From assembly GCA_963965975.1 (NCBI GenBank), contig OZ014411.1, positions 9,797,501-9,861,500 of the forward strand: a DNA stretch of 64,000 nucleotides, written 5' to 3'. The DNA is from Xestospongia bergquistia (Eukaryota > Porifera > Demospongiae > Haplosclerida > Petrosiidae). The translations under genes and the position numbers were made by a program. Below the pieces are notes generated by a model. The model was not told the DNA's origin and did no database searches. It saw only the letters and a program-made list of their open reading frames with translations. Shown here one piece after another: positions 1 through 12,240 of the stretch; the first letter of the stretch is position 1, and each line of letters begins with the position of its first letter.

Positions 1-965
1 TCTTGGCAACTGTACTATATTAGTAATTAAAACATAGTAATGTTTACTATACTACACAGTGTCACATTATGTACTATTTGCAATAAATCTGTCAATGGAT
101 TGATTAAATTACAATTATATTGAAGGATTAATATGTTGATCATTCTATAATTATTTATTTTTGGAATGCTGTAAAAGATTATTCAATGAAATCATAGAAA
201 TTCAAGTCATACAATATATATTACACATACATTTATTACACTACAATATATTTATTTAACTTTTACAATACTACAGATCTTCTAACATAATTCTTACATT
301 TTTTGTCTTCACTGCAGTAACAATTTGATTTAAGGTTTGTCTAGATGAGATGAGAGATGTGGGTTTTTCCCTGAAGTGCACTTTTAATAGACTAGTGATA
401 ATGTTAGGATCTCGTATTTCACTTAAGTCTACTTCCTCACCTAAAATAATTGATGATATTATAATCAAAGATATAATTATGTAGTGTCATGTTCCTAATT
501 GACAATATAATTGTATGCCACACCTCTATTATTATTATTATAAATAACACATATTACAATAGATATTGTTACTACAATGTAAGCATCTGAATGTAAATGA
601 CAGTTTCTTTTAAGATGAAACTTTAAATGTAAAATTGAAGTTATAAAACTCCATGTGCTTTTAAATTAAGACCATAGAAAAAAGGTTTCATAAAACAAGA
701 AAGTACTCTATGATGTAATCACATCAAACAATGTCAATTTATTAAGTACATATTTACATACCAACAATTAACTGACTCCTAAGACGTTTAATAATAGTAA
801 TATCACCAGGGATACGAAATAGTCCAGGTTCTTTAAGAACTTCTTCTTTATTTAAATAGCTAACACATTGTAACAACAATGGATCAACAACACCAGTAGG
901 AAGTTTATCTATTAACAAAATCAACATATAAATATATTAAAGGAATATGAACATGAAAATGATAT
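1..965. repeat. Left copy of a tandem segmental duplication
   Basis: This segment matches 6971-7945 almost base for base, with small indels. It opens on tcttggcaactg, as the right copy does. The duplicated block contains two RhoGAP exons on the minus strand plus the intron between them, and it runs off the left edge of the window, so the next two RhoGAP exons of this copy must lie outside. The copies part near 965/7945, where the upstream exons become unrelated. Confidence 0.9.
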
Positions 966-2418
966 CTTTAAAAGATGTAAAAAGTAAAGACAGTTTACAT
1001 GTATTTAGAATAATCAAGTGGTAATTTCCTCTCATTATTTTGTACATATATGGTGGACCCTCAGGTAATACTGGCTATATAGTAAGTTTCAACTACATTA
1101 TACAACTATATAAGTTGTCAATATAAACAAAACCTGTGAGTTATATACATAATCATCAGTGTATATGATTTAACAGGATATCTATCTTGATCATACTCAG
1201 GTATAAATGGAGTTGTATTTGTTAATGTGTTATGCTCTAGATGAAATCCATCTTCTCCACATCTGTGATGACTAACCATTTGAATCAACTCTGTACAATA
1301 TAACATGAGAATTATAACGAAGTATAGTCGAAGTAGACACTTAAGACCTTTAATTAGATATTGTTTATATAATAACAAGATATAAATAATGGACTATGTA
1401 TCATTGGAGAAGTACTACATGTAGGATTTCAAGTGTCACAGCTGTATATGTAAAGGATGACCTTGATCCAATTGGAAAGGTTTAGCTATATGTGTAAGAC
1501 ACACTAGTATCCTTCATTAAAATAGTTAAAGTACATATAATATAGTAGCTAGTGATATACAGTGACACTATTAGTGTTATATGTAAATATATATGTACCA
1601 GTACATGTACACTTCACTTTATAAATACTACATACTATAACTGTGTGTACTAACCTGTTATTTCCATGAACTGTTCTGTTACGTCTCTTTGTAAATGATC
1701 TAAAACTCTCTTTTTCTTTTTATACCAACAAATTTCCAAGAGGTGATCATTCCCAATCAGATTGAAGAGAGGCACCTTCCCTGATTTCTAATGGTGTAGA
1801 ACTAAATACCTTTATCTCTTCTTCAGGTACACCATCCACATTCATTGTACGTCTACTGTAAATATGTACATGTACATTTGCATTGTCATTGTCCTGATCA
1901 GGGATAACAATCATAGGATTAATCATGTTACTTTGTATTTGTTTTGCGTTTAGAGATTTAGAACTACTACAAACATCAGTCCTTGTAATGTCTTCATCAA
2001 TATTATGATGAATATACATTGGACTTTCAGGAACATCATTATCTTGTATGGCTAAACTTGGTGGTGGTGGTCTTGGTGGGAGTTGACCACTGGAGTTAGT
2101 TTTATTAGTTGAACTTTTTGAAGGACTTGTAGTATTAGTAAATTTTAAAGTTCTCTGAGAATGAGGAATATGTTGTGGACTATTTCGTGAGTCAATAATC
2201 AAGGGAGGCGTAGTTGGAGGTCATTTTTTAACTAACATAGCTTCATTAATAGGAGGAGGAAAAGGACGAGGAGGTCTGGTAAGAGGAGGAGGTGGTCGCT
2301 GAGGCATTGAAGGTCTGTTCACTATAGAGCTTTGAATACTATTGTGAGTAGATGCCTCTTGTGTAGAAGGAGATATATGTACAACTGTGTTTGGTAAATG
2401 AAGTTCATTAATAACTGA
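298..2418 (-). CDS. RhoGAP-domain protein, copy 1 (proline-rich, 3' end off window, damaged)
   Basis: A RhoGAP speeds GTP hydrolysis by Rho-family GTPases. RhoGAP exons lie at 908-762 and 440-298; they join in phase 1 and carry EPGLFRIPGD with the catalytic arginine finger (codon 814-816). The last two RhoGAP exons are off the left edge. Upstream on the same strand, 2418-1750 is one long open proline-rich stretch (PPRPPPP, MPQRPPPP), likely SH3-ligand motifs. Exon 1745-1652 (helical, lysine-rich) joins exon 1290-1137 in phase 1; that exon holds ELIQMVSHHRCGEDGFHLEH, which vaguely recalls the end of an SH2 domain, but I do not assign it. A possible exon near 1071-988 would supply the phase needed before 908. 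Damage: an in-frame TGA at 2220-2222 after an A6 run and a one-base frame change near 1750. RhoGAP identity is firm; the single-gene structure is inferred. Confidence 0.7.
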
Positions 2419-2516
2419 TTATTATATATAGGTCCTCCATCATTGAATTGTTTGGGTATATATAAACCGAAATATTCCCATACAAACAACTGTTCATTCC
2501 TGGTTTGATCCTTCTG

Positions 2517-2521
2517 ATTGG
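2517..2521 (-). promoter_or_regulatory. CCAAT box upstream of RhoGAP copy 1
   Basis: On the minus strand this reads GACCAATCAG, the NF-Y type CCAAT box. It lies about 100 bases before the proline-rich exon. An ATG at 2538-2536 opens MSASEDQSEGSNQE and then stops, so the true start codon is unclear. Confidence 0.35.
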
Positions 2522-2559
2522 TCCTCTGAGGCCGACATATGAAGTCAGTTCTTTAGCAA

Positions 2560-4248
2560 TGGAAAACAATGATTATCAATCAAAATAAAGAAAAGTTTCG
2601 AACAAGTACGGTATCGAGAGACGATTCGCTCACGTGCAATATATGTATACGGTATCGATTAAATCGTATCTAAAAAGAACGGTATATCATATCATCGCAA
2701 GGGTACTGTGTCGACGATAAAATACTGAAATATCTCCCAGCATTATCATACAAAGCACATTTTGAATACAAAAGTACTACATGTACAGGCCTACTACATG
2801 AACAACTGTCACAGGGAAAATTTTCATAATACATTTCACAACAACCATGGAAACATGTAGTAAAAACGAGTTGTATATTACCATGCATAAATGACAACAT
2901 TTAAAATAACACCTTATTAATTAAAACAAAATCAACATTTAATATATATAGGGTATGTTTTTTACTCTTTGAGATATTTTGCTCTAGAAAATATTGGCTG
3001 CAAGATGGAAATTCAGTCACACCTCTTTATGTTTGGAGATAGATCTCAACTATATTACTTAAAATAGCATTTTATAATCTTAAACAAACTCTTTGTTATC
3101 TTTGTTTCTTCAAAACAATGTAAACCTAATTCTAAATTAACACAAAGCTTAAATTAGATTAACTCAATATACATAAAACCAACTATAGAAGCCAAAAGTA
3201 ATCTTATGTAGTTTATTGGACAAATTACAATAATTGAAGCTATGAGGAAGAGATGGATTATATTTCAATTCAACTAACTGAGTTAATCCAGTTAAAATAG
3301 TACTCCTCATGTATTCGATCAAATCCATGAGCCCCAGATACTTTTTTGACTCTCTGTTGGCTTTATACACATTGAATTAATTTAGTTTGGGTTTGTGTTA
3401 ACTTAGAAATAGGCGTACATTGTACTAATGATACTATGGTAACAAACACTCAGTTGAAATCTTTTTCTTAAGTGTACTTCATATACCTTTAATTTATTTC
3501 TATCCTTTTCTTCAACTTGATATGACACCCCTTGATGTGATTGTTTGATCTGGCAGATTCTCTGTCTCAAAGACATTTCACAATGATGGTGGATTACTCC
3601 CCACAGGCCAGGTGCTCTTTAAGAAGTAGATAAAATCATCTATTCATTCTTCTGTCTTTGCAATTTCAGCCTTCAGAGCTTGCCATGCTAATTGTACAAA
3701 TGGTCATGGTACATGTACAAATGTTAGAAGTGCTGTCTTGTGAAAAAATTCTTACTTTGCGACCTTCTTTATAGTTTGTTTGTAGACCAAGGCTTTAGAC
3801 TTTTCTAGTAAGACATTGTTGACTAAGTGTTGTTATTGAGAAAGAGAATTGTGTATGTAACCAGCTTATTGGTGAGGAGATGTACTTAATTAAAGTGCAA
3901 ATTCTCCAGACACAAGTTTATATCTAGTGTTTAGAGCTAAAGCATACATTTTAGACAAAGAGGGATTGGATGAAGTGACACAAAACAGGAGGGATGCACC
4001 TATTGGTGATGTACATCTCTAATTACCAACATTCATCAATTACTAATGATATTACTGTGATTTGCAATGATATGTCAAATTGTTTTAGTGTAAATGTTAG
4101 TTCCCCTCTTGAGGTGGTCAGTAGACTGCAGCTGAATTCAATTCATACAAATGACTTTGTGACATGTTACTACAGAATGTATTATAGAGACATTCCATAG
4201 TAATTATTGTCAATTTATTTGTTTAACAAATGTAATCCATAACTCCTC

Positions 4249-4250
<2 letters not shown>
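2560..4250. other. Stretch without a recognisable gene
   Basis: Short open frames occur (minus 2670-2900 and 3164-3370, plus 3994-4200) but none shows family resemblance, signal peptide plus domain, or splice-consistent neighbours. The sequence is AT-rich and unique at the level I can read. Confidence 0.5.

Positions 4251-4251
<1 letters not shown>

Positions 4252-4279
<28 letters not shown>
4252..4279. repeat. (AT)n microsatellite
   Basis: About 14 uninterrupted AT units, 70 bases before the start codon of the fibrinogen-like gene. Confidence 0.95.
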
Positions 4280-4349
4280 CCATAATATTGTGTTAGCTGT
4301 CTATGTATGATCAGTACTGACATCAATCTGTTGATCCAGACCAAAAATC

Positions 4350-5396
4350 ATGCCTTGTAAGCTGTCGTTTATCTGTCTTGTCGTGATTATTTCTACATGT
4401 TCTGCTGTGGAAGGTTCCTCTCATTGTATGACTGATTGCAATAGTTTTGGCCAGAGACCATTCACTACTTATGAAGAACTGTGCTGTTTTTACCATCAAA
4501 CAAAGGAGATGTTATTCATATCACTAAAGATAATAGTTGCACTCGTTATGTAATAGTATGTCCAGATACCATACCAAAGTCGTGTTGCAAATTTAAATCT
4601 TGCTACGACATATTACAGTCAGATCCAGATGCTCCCTCTAGCTATTACAACATAGTAGTCAATAATAGCTTAGTCGAAGTGTATTGTGATATGGAGGGTA
4701 GTAACTTTGATGGAAAGGGAGGCTGGACAAGAGTAGCATTTGTTAACACGAGTGAGCCTGGGGCATCCTGTCCTCCTGGACTAGAAGAATATGACAACAT
4801 CACTAATAGTAGCTTACTTTGTTGGATAAATAATGAATACTACTAATATGGTTGTAACTCTGCCTTCTTTTCTACTTATGACATCAACTATACAAAAGTT
4901 TGTGGTCGTGTTAGAGGATACCAATATGGATATGCTTTTTATTGTAACTTAAACAACTATAATTGCTTTGATTCTCAAATTCAAACATTTGGAGTAACTC
5001 TTACCTACAGTAATAATCCTTGTAAACATATTTGGACTTATGCTGGTGGCCATTATGAACAAGGAACAGAATCATACAATTGTCCCTTGTAATAATGGCA
5101 GTCAATACCAGAACCGTCATATATCATTTGTTGGTAATGATTATTATTGTGAATCAGGTCGTAGTGTGGGTGAAAGTGGTTATTACATCTTATATGCCAA
5201 TGATCCTCTTTGGGATGGTCAGGACTGTCCTGGCCTTGAGGATAGTTGTTGTATATCTTCTAAAATGCCATGGTTTGTGAAGATATTACATGAAACAATT
5301 AGTGAAGACATTGAATTGACCACATGTGGTTACAACTACTATTTGACATATGTTCAAGGTACTCCACTTGATCTTATTGAACTTTACATCAAATAA
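4350..5396 (+). pseudogene. Secreted cysteine-rich fibrinogen-like protein, with three reading-frame lesions
   Basis: It starts with a clear signal peptide (MPCKLSFICLVVIISTCSA). After it come a cysteine-rich segment, SCYDILQSDPDAPSSYY, VEVYCDMEG and GGWTRVAF, then VCGRVRGYQYG, HIWTYAGGHYE, FVGNDYYCESG and ANDPLWDGQDC. This order is typical of a lectin-like secreted family common in sponges and cnidarians and distantly like fibrinogen C-terminal domains; ligand binding is inferred only. About 345 codons are covered with no intron. Lesions: a missing T in the T5 run near 4486-4490, TAA at 4844-4846 between NNEYY and YGCNSAFF, and an extra C near 5084 splitting the CPCNNGS motif. Each frame resumes homology at once, so damage is recent or a sequence error. 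A further fragment of the family lies at 19739. Confidence 0.8.
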
Positions 5397-5776
5397 TAAC
5401 CTACACATACACTTTTACTGAAATTGCTGCATACATTTATACACTTACAGAATAATTATAATCATCTAATTAGTAATATGGTATTTCTCCAAATAGACTG
5501 AAATAAGAACTCTAGCCATTATTCTAGCATGACTGACCACTCTCTATAATGTCTCTTGAGCACTTTGTTAATTTCTACCAACTCTTCAGTTTTAAAACAA
5601 ATTAAAAATCCACAGAAACAACTATACAATAAATAAGTTTAATGTAGTTCTTTAGAAAAAAACTAATCTTGTTAATTTGCACTACAACATTAAGAATGTT
5701 GAAGAGAATTATGTATAGAACAATATTATGTATAAATATGACATGAAAATAGATTTTTATTTTTATCCATGCCTGA

Positions 5777-6345
5777 TAGCATTAACTATATAAACCTATA
5801 ACAACACTTCATTGTTTGACTTCCTCTCATTAATTTCATTGTTTGAGTTCCTATTTTGTGTTTTCCAGTTAACGTTATACTAGACTAAATTTCTGTCAAA
5901 TGTATTTATGTTACACGTAGAACATACCTATACCAAAGATTACAATATCCATAATATGACAGTATAATTCTACAGTAATAACTTTGTTTTTAAAGCCTTT
6001 AATATTTTTTTAAAAAGTACCATAACATTAAAATAATAATTGAGAGAATATTGTATTCACAGTTTTAGTAAAATCAACTTTATATATTATTGAAAAAATA
6101 AAAACAGGATCATTAATATCATTGTAATATCAAATAAATAAATCATCACAATTGTCAGTTAAGAATATAACCAAAGCATTAGCATTACTTGGTGGTAAAT
6201 TTGGAAAAAATGATGGTCCACAAGAAGTTGCTAAAATTCCACTTGTCATATGATTTTCTTCAGAATATTTAGTTATCTGTAAAAAGGAGACACATAAACA
6301 TTAATAGATCATGTGTAAATGTACATGTAAAATGTAGTTAACTAA
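5777..6345. repeat. Segment duplicated at 41050-41580
   Basis: It covers the 3' flank and last exon of RhoGAP copy 2. The distant copy is about 35 kb to the right in the same orientation and diverged by many substitutions and small indels (shared landmarks: ttcattgtttga, aaaaggagacacataaac). Confidence 0.85.
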
Positions 6346-8115
6346 ACAAGAGTATTATTATCATTAGCTTTGAAGACAGGAATAATCACAAGAACATGAA
6401 AAATGGACTTCATAAACATACATTTGTCATATTATTATATGATTATTATTTTGTTGGATGTTATTGTTAAAGATATCCTACCTTTTTAAAAAGTTCAGAC
6501 AACATCCTCAAAGAAGCAATAGATACTTCATCAAGATTCAGTAATACCTCCTTGAAGGCATCTACCTGGAGGAATCAAATATAGAATTACTTTCTATTAA
6601 TGTATTTGACAACTAATTAATTGTCCCGTGTCATACAGTATATACTATAAAAATGGATTGATTAATTTAACCAATCTGTTGTCATTTTCATCACATATAT
6701 TACATGATGAGATAATGAGATGTTTATTAGACAGTATATACTCTGTTCAAGTCATTAGTTGATTGTTACAGTGATCAGTTTCTGTATAATATTTTGGAAA
6801 ATAGCCAACTTATTTCTATATGCCCATATGCACAATGTAGTCAAATTTCTTATTATAATTAGTAAAATCTTGGAAACTATAGTGGTAGTATATTTCCTTC
6901 TTCTTACAATAGTAAGTACTAGTAACATGAAAGGATAGAGCATCTGTTACCTAACTTCTGTTTACATGATGTCTTGGCAACTGAACTATATTAATAATTA
7001 AAAAAATTGTGATGTTTACTATACTACACAGTGTTACATTCTTACATTATGTACTATTTGCAATAAATCTGTCAATGCATTGGTTTAATTACAATTATAT
7101 TGAAGGTTTAATAATATATGTTGATCATTCTATAATTATTTATTTTTGGAATGCTTTAAAAGATTATTTGATAAATCATAGAAACTTTTAAAGTCATACA
7201 ATGTATATTACATATACATTTACTACAGTACAGTAGATATATTTTATCATTTTAACATACTACAAATCTTCTAAGATAACTCTTACATTTTTTGTTTTCA
7301 CTGTGGTAACAATTTGATTCAAGGTTTGTCTAGATGAGATGAGAGATGTGGGTTTTTCCCTGAAGTGTACTTTTAATAGACCAGTGATAACGTTAGGATC
7401 TCGTATTTCACTTAAGTCTACTTCCTCACCTAAAATAATTGATGATATTATAATCAAAGATACAATTATGTAGTGTCATGTTCCTAATTGACAATATAAT
7501 TGTATGCCACACCTCTATTATTAATATTATAAATAACACATATTACAATAGATATTGTTACTACAATGTAAGTATGTGAATGTGAATGACAGTTTCTTAT
7601 AAGATAAGACTTTAAATGTAAAATTGAAGTCATAAAACTACATGTGCTTTTTAAATTAAGACCACAGAAAGAGGTTTCATAAAAAAAGAAAGTACTCTAT
7701 GAGGTAATCACACCATACAATGTCAATTTATTAAGTACATATTTACATACCAACAATAAACTGACTCCTAAGACGTTTAATAATAGTGATATCACCAGGG
7801 ATATGAAAAAGTCCAGGTTCTTTAAGAACTTCTTCTTTATTTAAATAGCTAACACATTGTAACAACAATGGATCAACAACACCAGTAGGAAGTTTATCTA
7901 TCAACATATAAATGTATAAAGGAATATGAACATGAAAATGATATACATGTTTAACATATACATGTAATGTTAACATTACAAACAAGTATTATAAATGTTG
8001 TTATTGTTGTATTAGTAGATTATCAACTTACTTCCTTTGTCTTGTAAATGAGACAGATTATCAATGGAAGATGTCATTAAAATAGACTCCTCTTCAAGAC
8101 ACACTGTCATTTTCT
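6130..8115 (-). CDS. RhoGAP-domain protein, copy 2 (arginine finger replaced by His)
   Basis: Five exons join without a stop: 8115-8032, 7897-7751, 7429-7287, 6565-6482 and 6276-6130 (TGA at 6132-6130). All have GT/AG borders and matching phases. Order of landmarks: LPTGVVDPLLLQCVSYL, EPGLFHIPGD, DPNVITGLLKVHFREKP, VDAFKEVLLNLDEVSIASL, ENHMTSGILATSCGPSFF. That is a complete RhoGAP fold of about 185 residues with the helix that contacts GTPase (NHMT near the usual NKMT). The arginine finger expected in GLFR is His (codon 7803-7805, CAT against CGT in copy 1), so catalysis should be crippled although GTPase binding may remain. The first visible exon (EKMTVCLEEESILM) is not duplicated in copy 1. 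The 5' end is not found; exon 10265-10141 is a candidate but its phase would create a stop if joined directly. Confidence 0.85.
6971..7945. repeat. Right copy of the tandem segmental duplication
   Basis: Partner of 1-965, same orientation, offset about 6.97-6.99 kb. It carries RhoGAP exons 2 and 3 of copy 2 and their shared intron. Confidence 0.9.
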
Positions 8116-8329
8116 CTACACATATTATTATGTAACTAGTAATAAAAAATATTTTAGAAAATGAAATGATAATACTAAAAAATATGGAAACAGGATAAGA
8201 ATAATACATATTGTACATACAAAGCCCTTACATAAGTAGCCTAGTACTATAAGGTAACATATACAACATATATGATGAATAAAGATGAATTAAATATCTG
8301 AAAAAAACAACTCATTTAATATTATATTA

Positions 8330-10100
8330 CTTATGCATGTATATTAAAAACAACATCAAACAATAGTGGATGAGACTGACCTTTGAGACAACTGTTTCAA
8401 AAATAAGTTCTGGCTGAGTCTAAGTTATTATCAGAATTATATTTGTATTTTCTTATGGGTGTAGTCATGTTGTCATGTTTACTATCAAACATATCACATC
8501 TTTAGAGAGAAGTGAAAGAGAGATAGGCAAACAGACAAAGACACATATACACACACACAGACAATAAAGTACACTAAAACCCTCCTTGCCCACACTGAGA
8601 CAGCAATCATAAGATGAACATCAAGTATGTGATGATATATTTACCTCTCAATACACAGGTCTCTCTTTTTCTTATTGTTTAGAGTTCAATTAATACTCAA
8701 TCTAACAGATGTTTTAATAAAACATCTGTTGAAAATCTGGCAAATTTAGACTGGTTGATGTTGAAGACTTCTAGCTGTACTTGATGTAAGAGATACTACT
8801 AATACAATATATAATATTGGTGCCAACTACCACCAATATTAGCTTATTAATTATACAAGCAGGTAAAATCTAATAAATTAAAAAAACTTTTATTTAATAC
8901 ACATAAAGTGCACTTAAGATTAAAGTATTTCAAACAGCTTTAAAAAAGAATGATTTTAGGAGATGTACACAAAATCTGATAAAGTAATGAGTCCTTGTTT
9001 GTAGGTACTATGAATAATTAATTAGTAATAAATTATGAATAATTAATTTAGTAATGACTGAGATGGGTCCAATGAGAACTAGGTACTTGTTTGGAAGACT
9101 ACAGTGATTCCAATGTAGTACATTCTTGTGACTAACTAACATTCAACTTTTGTTGTGAGCTATGTATTAATGATATATACTTTGCATGCTTTGTTTCTTA
9201 GAAATTACAAGAGAAGAGAGAAACAACAGCAAAGAATAAAGAAGAGCTTAAAGAACATTTTAAAATATGAAGCCATAGCCACATTTATGAAAGCATTTGG
9301 GAACATTCATGTTCAGTTCGTGACACCAATGCTCTTACAGTTTATTACTGTAGTCAATACTATTATAGTTGTTAATAACTCTACATGTATGTAATTAGGC
9401 AGTTGAGTAATAAGTGCACATGTACATGTTTATTACTGTATATATAATTAAGTTTTAATGAGTATTAATTAGAGCATTGATTTAGAAGCTCACCTTTTTG
9501 TGTCCTTCCTTTAAACTATACCTATGCTTTTTGTTCTTTCTGTTTGTGATCCTCTGTACTTCCAATCAGTTCAGTTAAAACTATCAGTCAAAAACTTGGC
9601 AACAGATTGTGAATCTGTCAACAATTACATTATCAATGTACTATATCATGTTACTAATAGTTAACTGGTACAGTATGTACTTACAATAATGAAACATTTT
9701 ATTTTATCTTTTTGTTGTTGTTCTTCATATAATGAACATAATTTTCATAACTTAGAAAATAAATTAAATTCTCTTAGAAATTTCAAAAGATAGTTCAGAA
9801 TTACTTTACAATATATCCTCAGCAAAGCTGAATGAAATAATTTAAAAGAAACAAGGTATTTAATGTTACATTATATAACATATGTATGTACATTAAAAAT
9901 AACATCAAAAAATAGTGGATGTGACTAATCTTTGAAACAGTTGTTTAAAGATAGAGCTGAGTCTAAGTAATCTTCAGAGTTGAATTTCATACTTTATTTT
10001 AGGTGTGGTCATATTGTCATGTTTTATTTATTATTAGATATATCTCACCTTTAGAGAGAGAGAAAAAAATAAAGAGAGAAAGACAAACAGAATGAAAGAA
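8330..10100. repeat. Old direct repeats with exon scraps
   Basis: 8330-8515 and 9875-10080 are diverged copies of one unit (both contain aatagtggatg, a ctttgaracarytgttt segment and a ttgtcatgttt segment). A third weaker copy sits near 14980-15060. On the minus strand the unit resembles the exon at 15098-15032, but in these two copies the frame is broken. 9183-9370 (acceptor then LQEKRETTAKNKEELKEHF in one frame) matches 13340-13480, whose best frame has NYEVIAIFMEDQGDIPVTS. No intact gene here. Confidence 0.6.
8704..8730. repeat. Perfect 27-base hairpin
   Basis: Arms of 12 bases (aacagatgtttt and its complement) around a 3-base loop. It could be a cruciform or RNA hairpin; no gene is evident at it. 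Confidence 0.9.
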
Positions 10101-10140
10101 AGAAAGTGAGACATGACATTATACAGAGTATTATTCTTAC

Positions 10141-10265
10141 ATGATATCCATCTTGTTATAGCTTCAAATGATAGAGTCTCACAAGGTAGTTCACCATTCA
10201 ATTTTGGATTAAGTTCAGTAAGAGAAGAAAGTGATTGATTTAGTATTATTATTGAAGTTGATCTG
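10141..10265 (-). CDS. Orphan coding exon, unrecognised
   Basis: 125 bases between an acceptor (cgtaccag) and a strong donor (gtaagaat) on the minus strand. The open frame contains SLSSLTELNPKLNGELPCET and SFEAITRWIS. It lies upstream of RhoGAP copy 2 on the same strand but its end phase (1) would give TAG if spliced to the exon at 8115, so an intervening exon or no connection is likely. Family not recognised. Confidence 0.35.
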
Positions 10266-10996
10266 CTGGTACGTTAAAGGCACTATATATAAAGATAAGA
10301 CAATTTGAGTCACAATTTAGAAGGAGATAACCTTAATTTATTAATAAACATGTGTATATAAGGTTTGCCTTCATTGTTTTAACAAAGTAAGTTTAAATTT
10401 AAAAATGAATTTCAAATTAAGTTTTAAATGTCAAAACACTTGATGATTACAAAACAGTTTCTTAAGTTGATCATAAATATAATAATATTATTATTGAAAC
10501 TAAATAGTAAGTACAAACTAAATAGATAGTATAATTATATCAATCACTATAATAGTGAAACCTAATCTTGATCACGAAGCTATGTACATTGGACCTTATG
10601 ATCATCAAGAATGCTTTGTATGTAAGATGGAATAATTAATTCAAAATCAATAAATTAAAAGAGATATATCATATAACCAGATAAGACCAGATTGAATAAT
10701 ATCAAAACTGTTTGTGACAAAGACAATACTCTATATCAACATGTCCTTTGTGTTAGGTCTTCCCTCTTTCATGCAAACCTAACAACTGTACTGATAATAA
10801 ATTCATCAGTGAACTAAGGGATGGTTTTATCTATTCCTTTGTCATAATAAAGGGATAGTTTTCCCTGACCTTAACCTTTAACAAACATGTTCACCTGTCT
10901 CCTTTGGTCACTATGTCCAACCTCTAAGGGAATGGTCTCTTGACTCACACATGTTTACATTCTAAAATTTGATCAAAGTTGTCAACAGCTGATTAT

Positions 10997-11004
10997 TATA
11001 TAAA
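10997..11004 (+). promoter_or_regulatory. TATA-like box for the collagen C4 gene
   Basis: tatataaa, 115 bases before the start codon. The spacing fits a short 5' UTR. Confidence 0.5.
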
Positions 11005-11118
11005 GAACTGACTGACAGACATTTAAATATCAGAAAAAGATTCTTAAAATTCAAGTAAAGTGAATTTTCAACTCTTCAAGCAAATCTCTCCTTCTACATC
11101 AAACTAACTCTCAAGACG

Positions 11119-11999
11119 ATGATACAGATACTATCATTCTTGGTTGTCCCCTTACTAACTGTAGAACAATGTACTACAGCTACTGTACAAGGTAATCATA
11201 TTGTTTTAAAAGTGTTAAATTTCAATTCATTTATTATAGAAATTAGCCGAGATAAGAGATGTGCCTCTCCTACACCAAATATCACTACCAACACACCTTA
11301 TATTTAAATACTACAAGGACATGACGGTTGTGATGGTATACAAGGTCCTCCTGGACCAGCTGGTACACATGGAAGAGATGGTATCAATGGTAAAGATGGT
11401 AGCAAAGGAGACAAAGGAGAACCTGGACCACAAGGAACAACAGGACCAAGAAATGGAGGTGTGGTCTTTACTAGATGGGGACGTACCACCTGTCCTATAA
11501 CCAATGATACAGAATTACTCTACAAAGGGAAAGCTGCTGGGAGTCATTATTCTGAAACTGGAGGTGGAGCTAACTACATTTGTTTACCTGATAAACCTGA
11601 GTTTCTCTACTATACACCTGGTATATCTGAGCACCAGTCCTACATCTATGGAGCAGAGTATGATGCTTACGGTGGTCCTTTTTCCCCACGTAATGAACAC
11701 AATGTCCCTTGTGTTGTATGTTGTTTCCACTAGAATATCGTATCTAATGATACCAGCAAAGATTACATGTCCAAGAACATGGATCACAGAATATCAAGGT
11801 TACCTAATGGCTGAGGGATTCAACAAAAAAACCCAATGTAGTCTATGAATGTGTTGATAAAGATGCTGAATCTATTCCAGGCAGTGTTGCTAACACTAAT
11901 GGTGCTTTATTCTATTATGTTCAAGCTCAATGTAATGGTCTTCTCTGTCCTCCTTATGATAAGGAGAAAGAGTTAGCCTGTGTGATGTTTACCAAGTGA
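11119..11999 (+). CDS. Short-chain collagen C4-like protein (spongin-type), two frameshifts
   Basis: Secreted structural protein of the sponge short-chain collagen family. Exon 1 (11119-11191) codes a signal peptide, MIQILSFLVVPLLTVEQC. A 126-base intron (11192-11317) splits a Gly codon. Exon 2 opens with about 15 Gly-X-Y triplets (GIQGPPGPAG, GDKGEPGPQG) and then the cysteine-rich C-terminal domain: VVFTRWGRTTCP, GKAAGSHYSETGGGANYICL, IYGAEYDAYGG, HNVPCVVC, LMIPAKITCP, YECVDKDAESIPGS, NGALFYYV, CPPYDKEKELACV, ending at TGA 11997-11999. The RWG..CP and GGGANY..LP signatures are those of short-chain collagen C4. The frame breaks near 11716-11725 (after CVVC) and again in the A7 run near 11827-11833; the correct frame picks up immediately each time. 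Either assembly errors or a young pseudogene. The collagen stretch is short. Confidence 0.9.
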
Positions 12000-12105
12000 A
12001 CTTTCTAAATTGTTTGACAATGAGTTTGATTTTTAGTGATTTAGTAATTTGTATAGCATGATATAATATATGAAATTGAACTTACATTTGTTATAAAAGC
12101 TGTCA

Positions 12106-12111
12106 AATAAA
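12106..12111 (+). terminator. Poly(A) signal, collagen C4 gene
   Basis: AATAAA about 105 bases after the stop codon. Confidence 0.5.
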
Positions 12112-12240
12112 TATGTTAAGTATATGGAACATGATGATCATGGATTATAACTACTAATATTAAATATATTACTATTATTATTATTATTAGCCATTGAAAC
12201 ATGGCATACTTAATTAAGTGGGCAAGAATTAAGAAGTAGT

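Noticed and set aside
1137..1290. SH2 domain in RhoGAP copy 1
   Set aside because: Only the end of the pattern (ELIQMVSHH..GEDGF) is suggestive; the FLVR core is not seen, so no assignment is made.
11261..11504. Alternative-frame and antisense ORFs over the collagen stretch
   Set aside because: Gly-X-Y repeats open all frames; only one frame carries the C-terminal family motifs.
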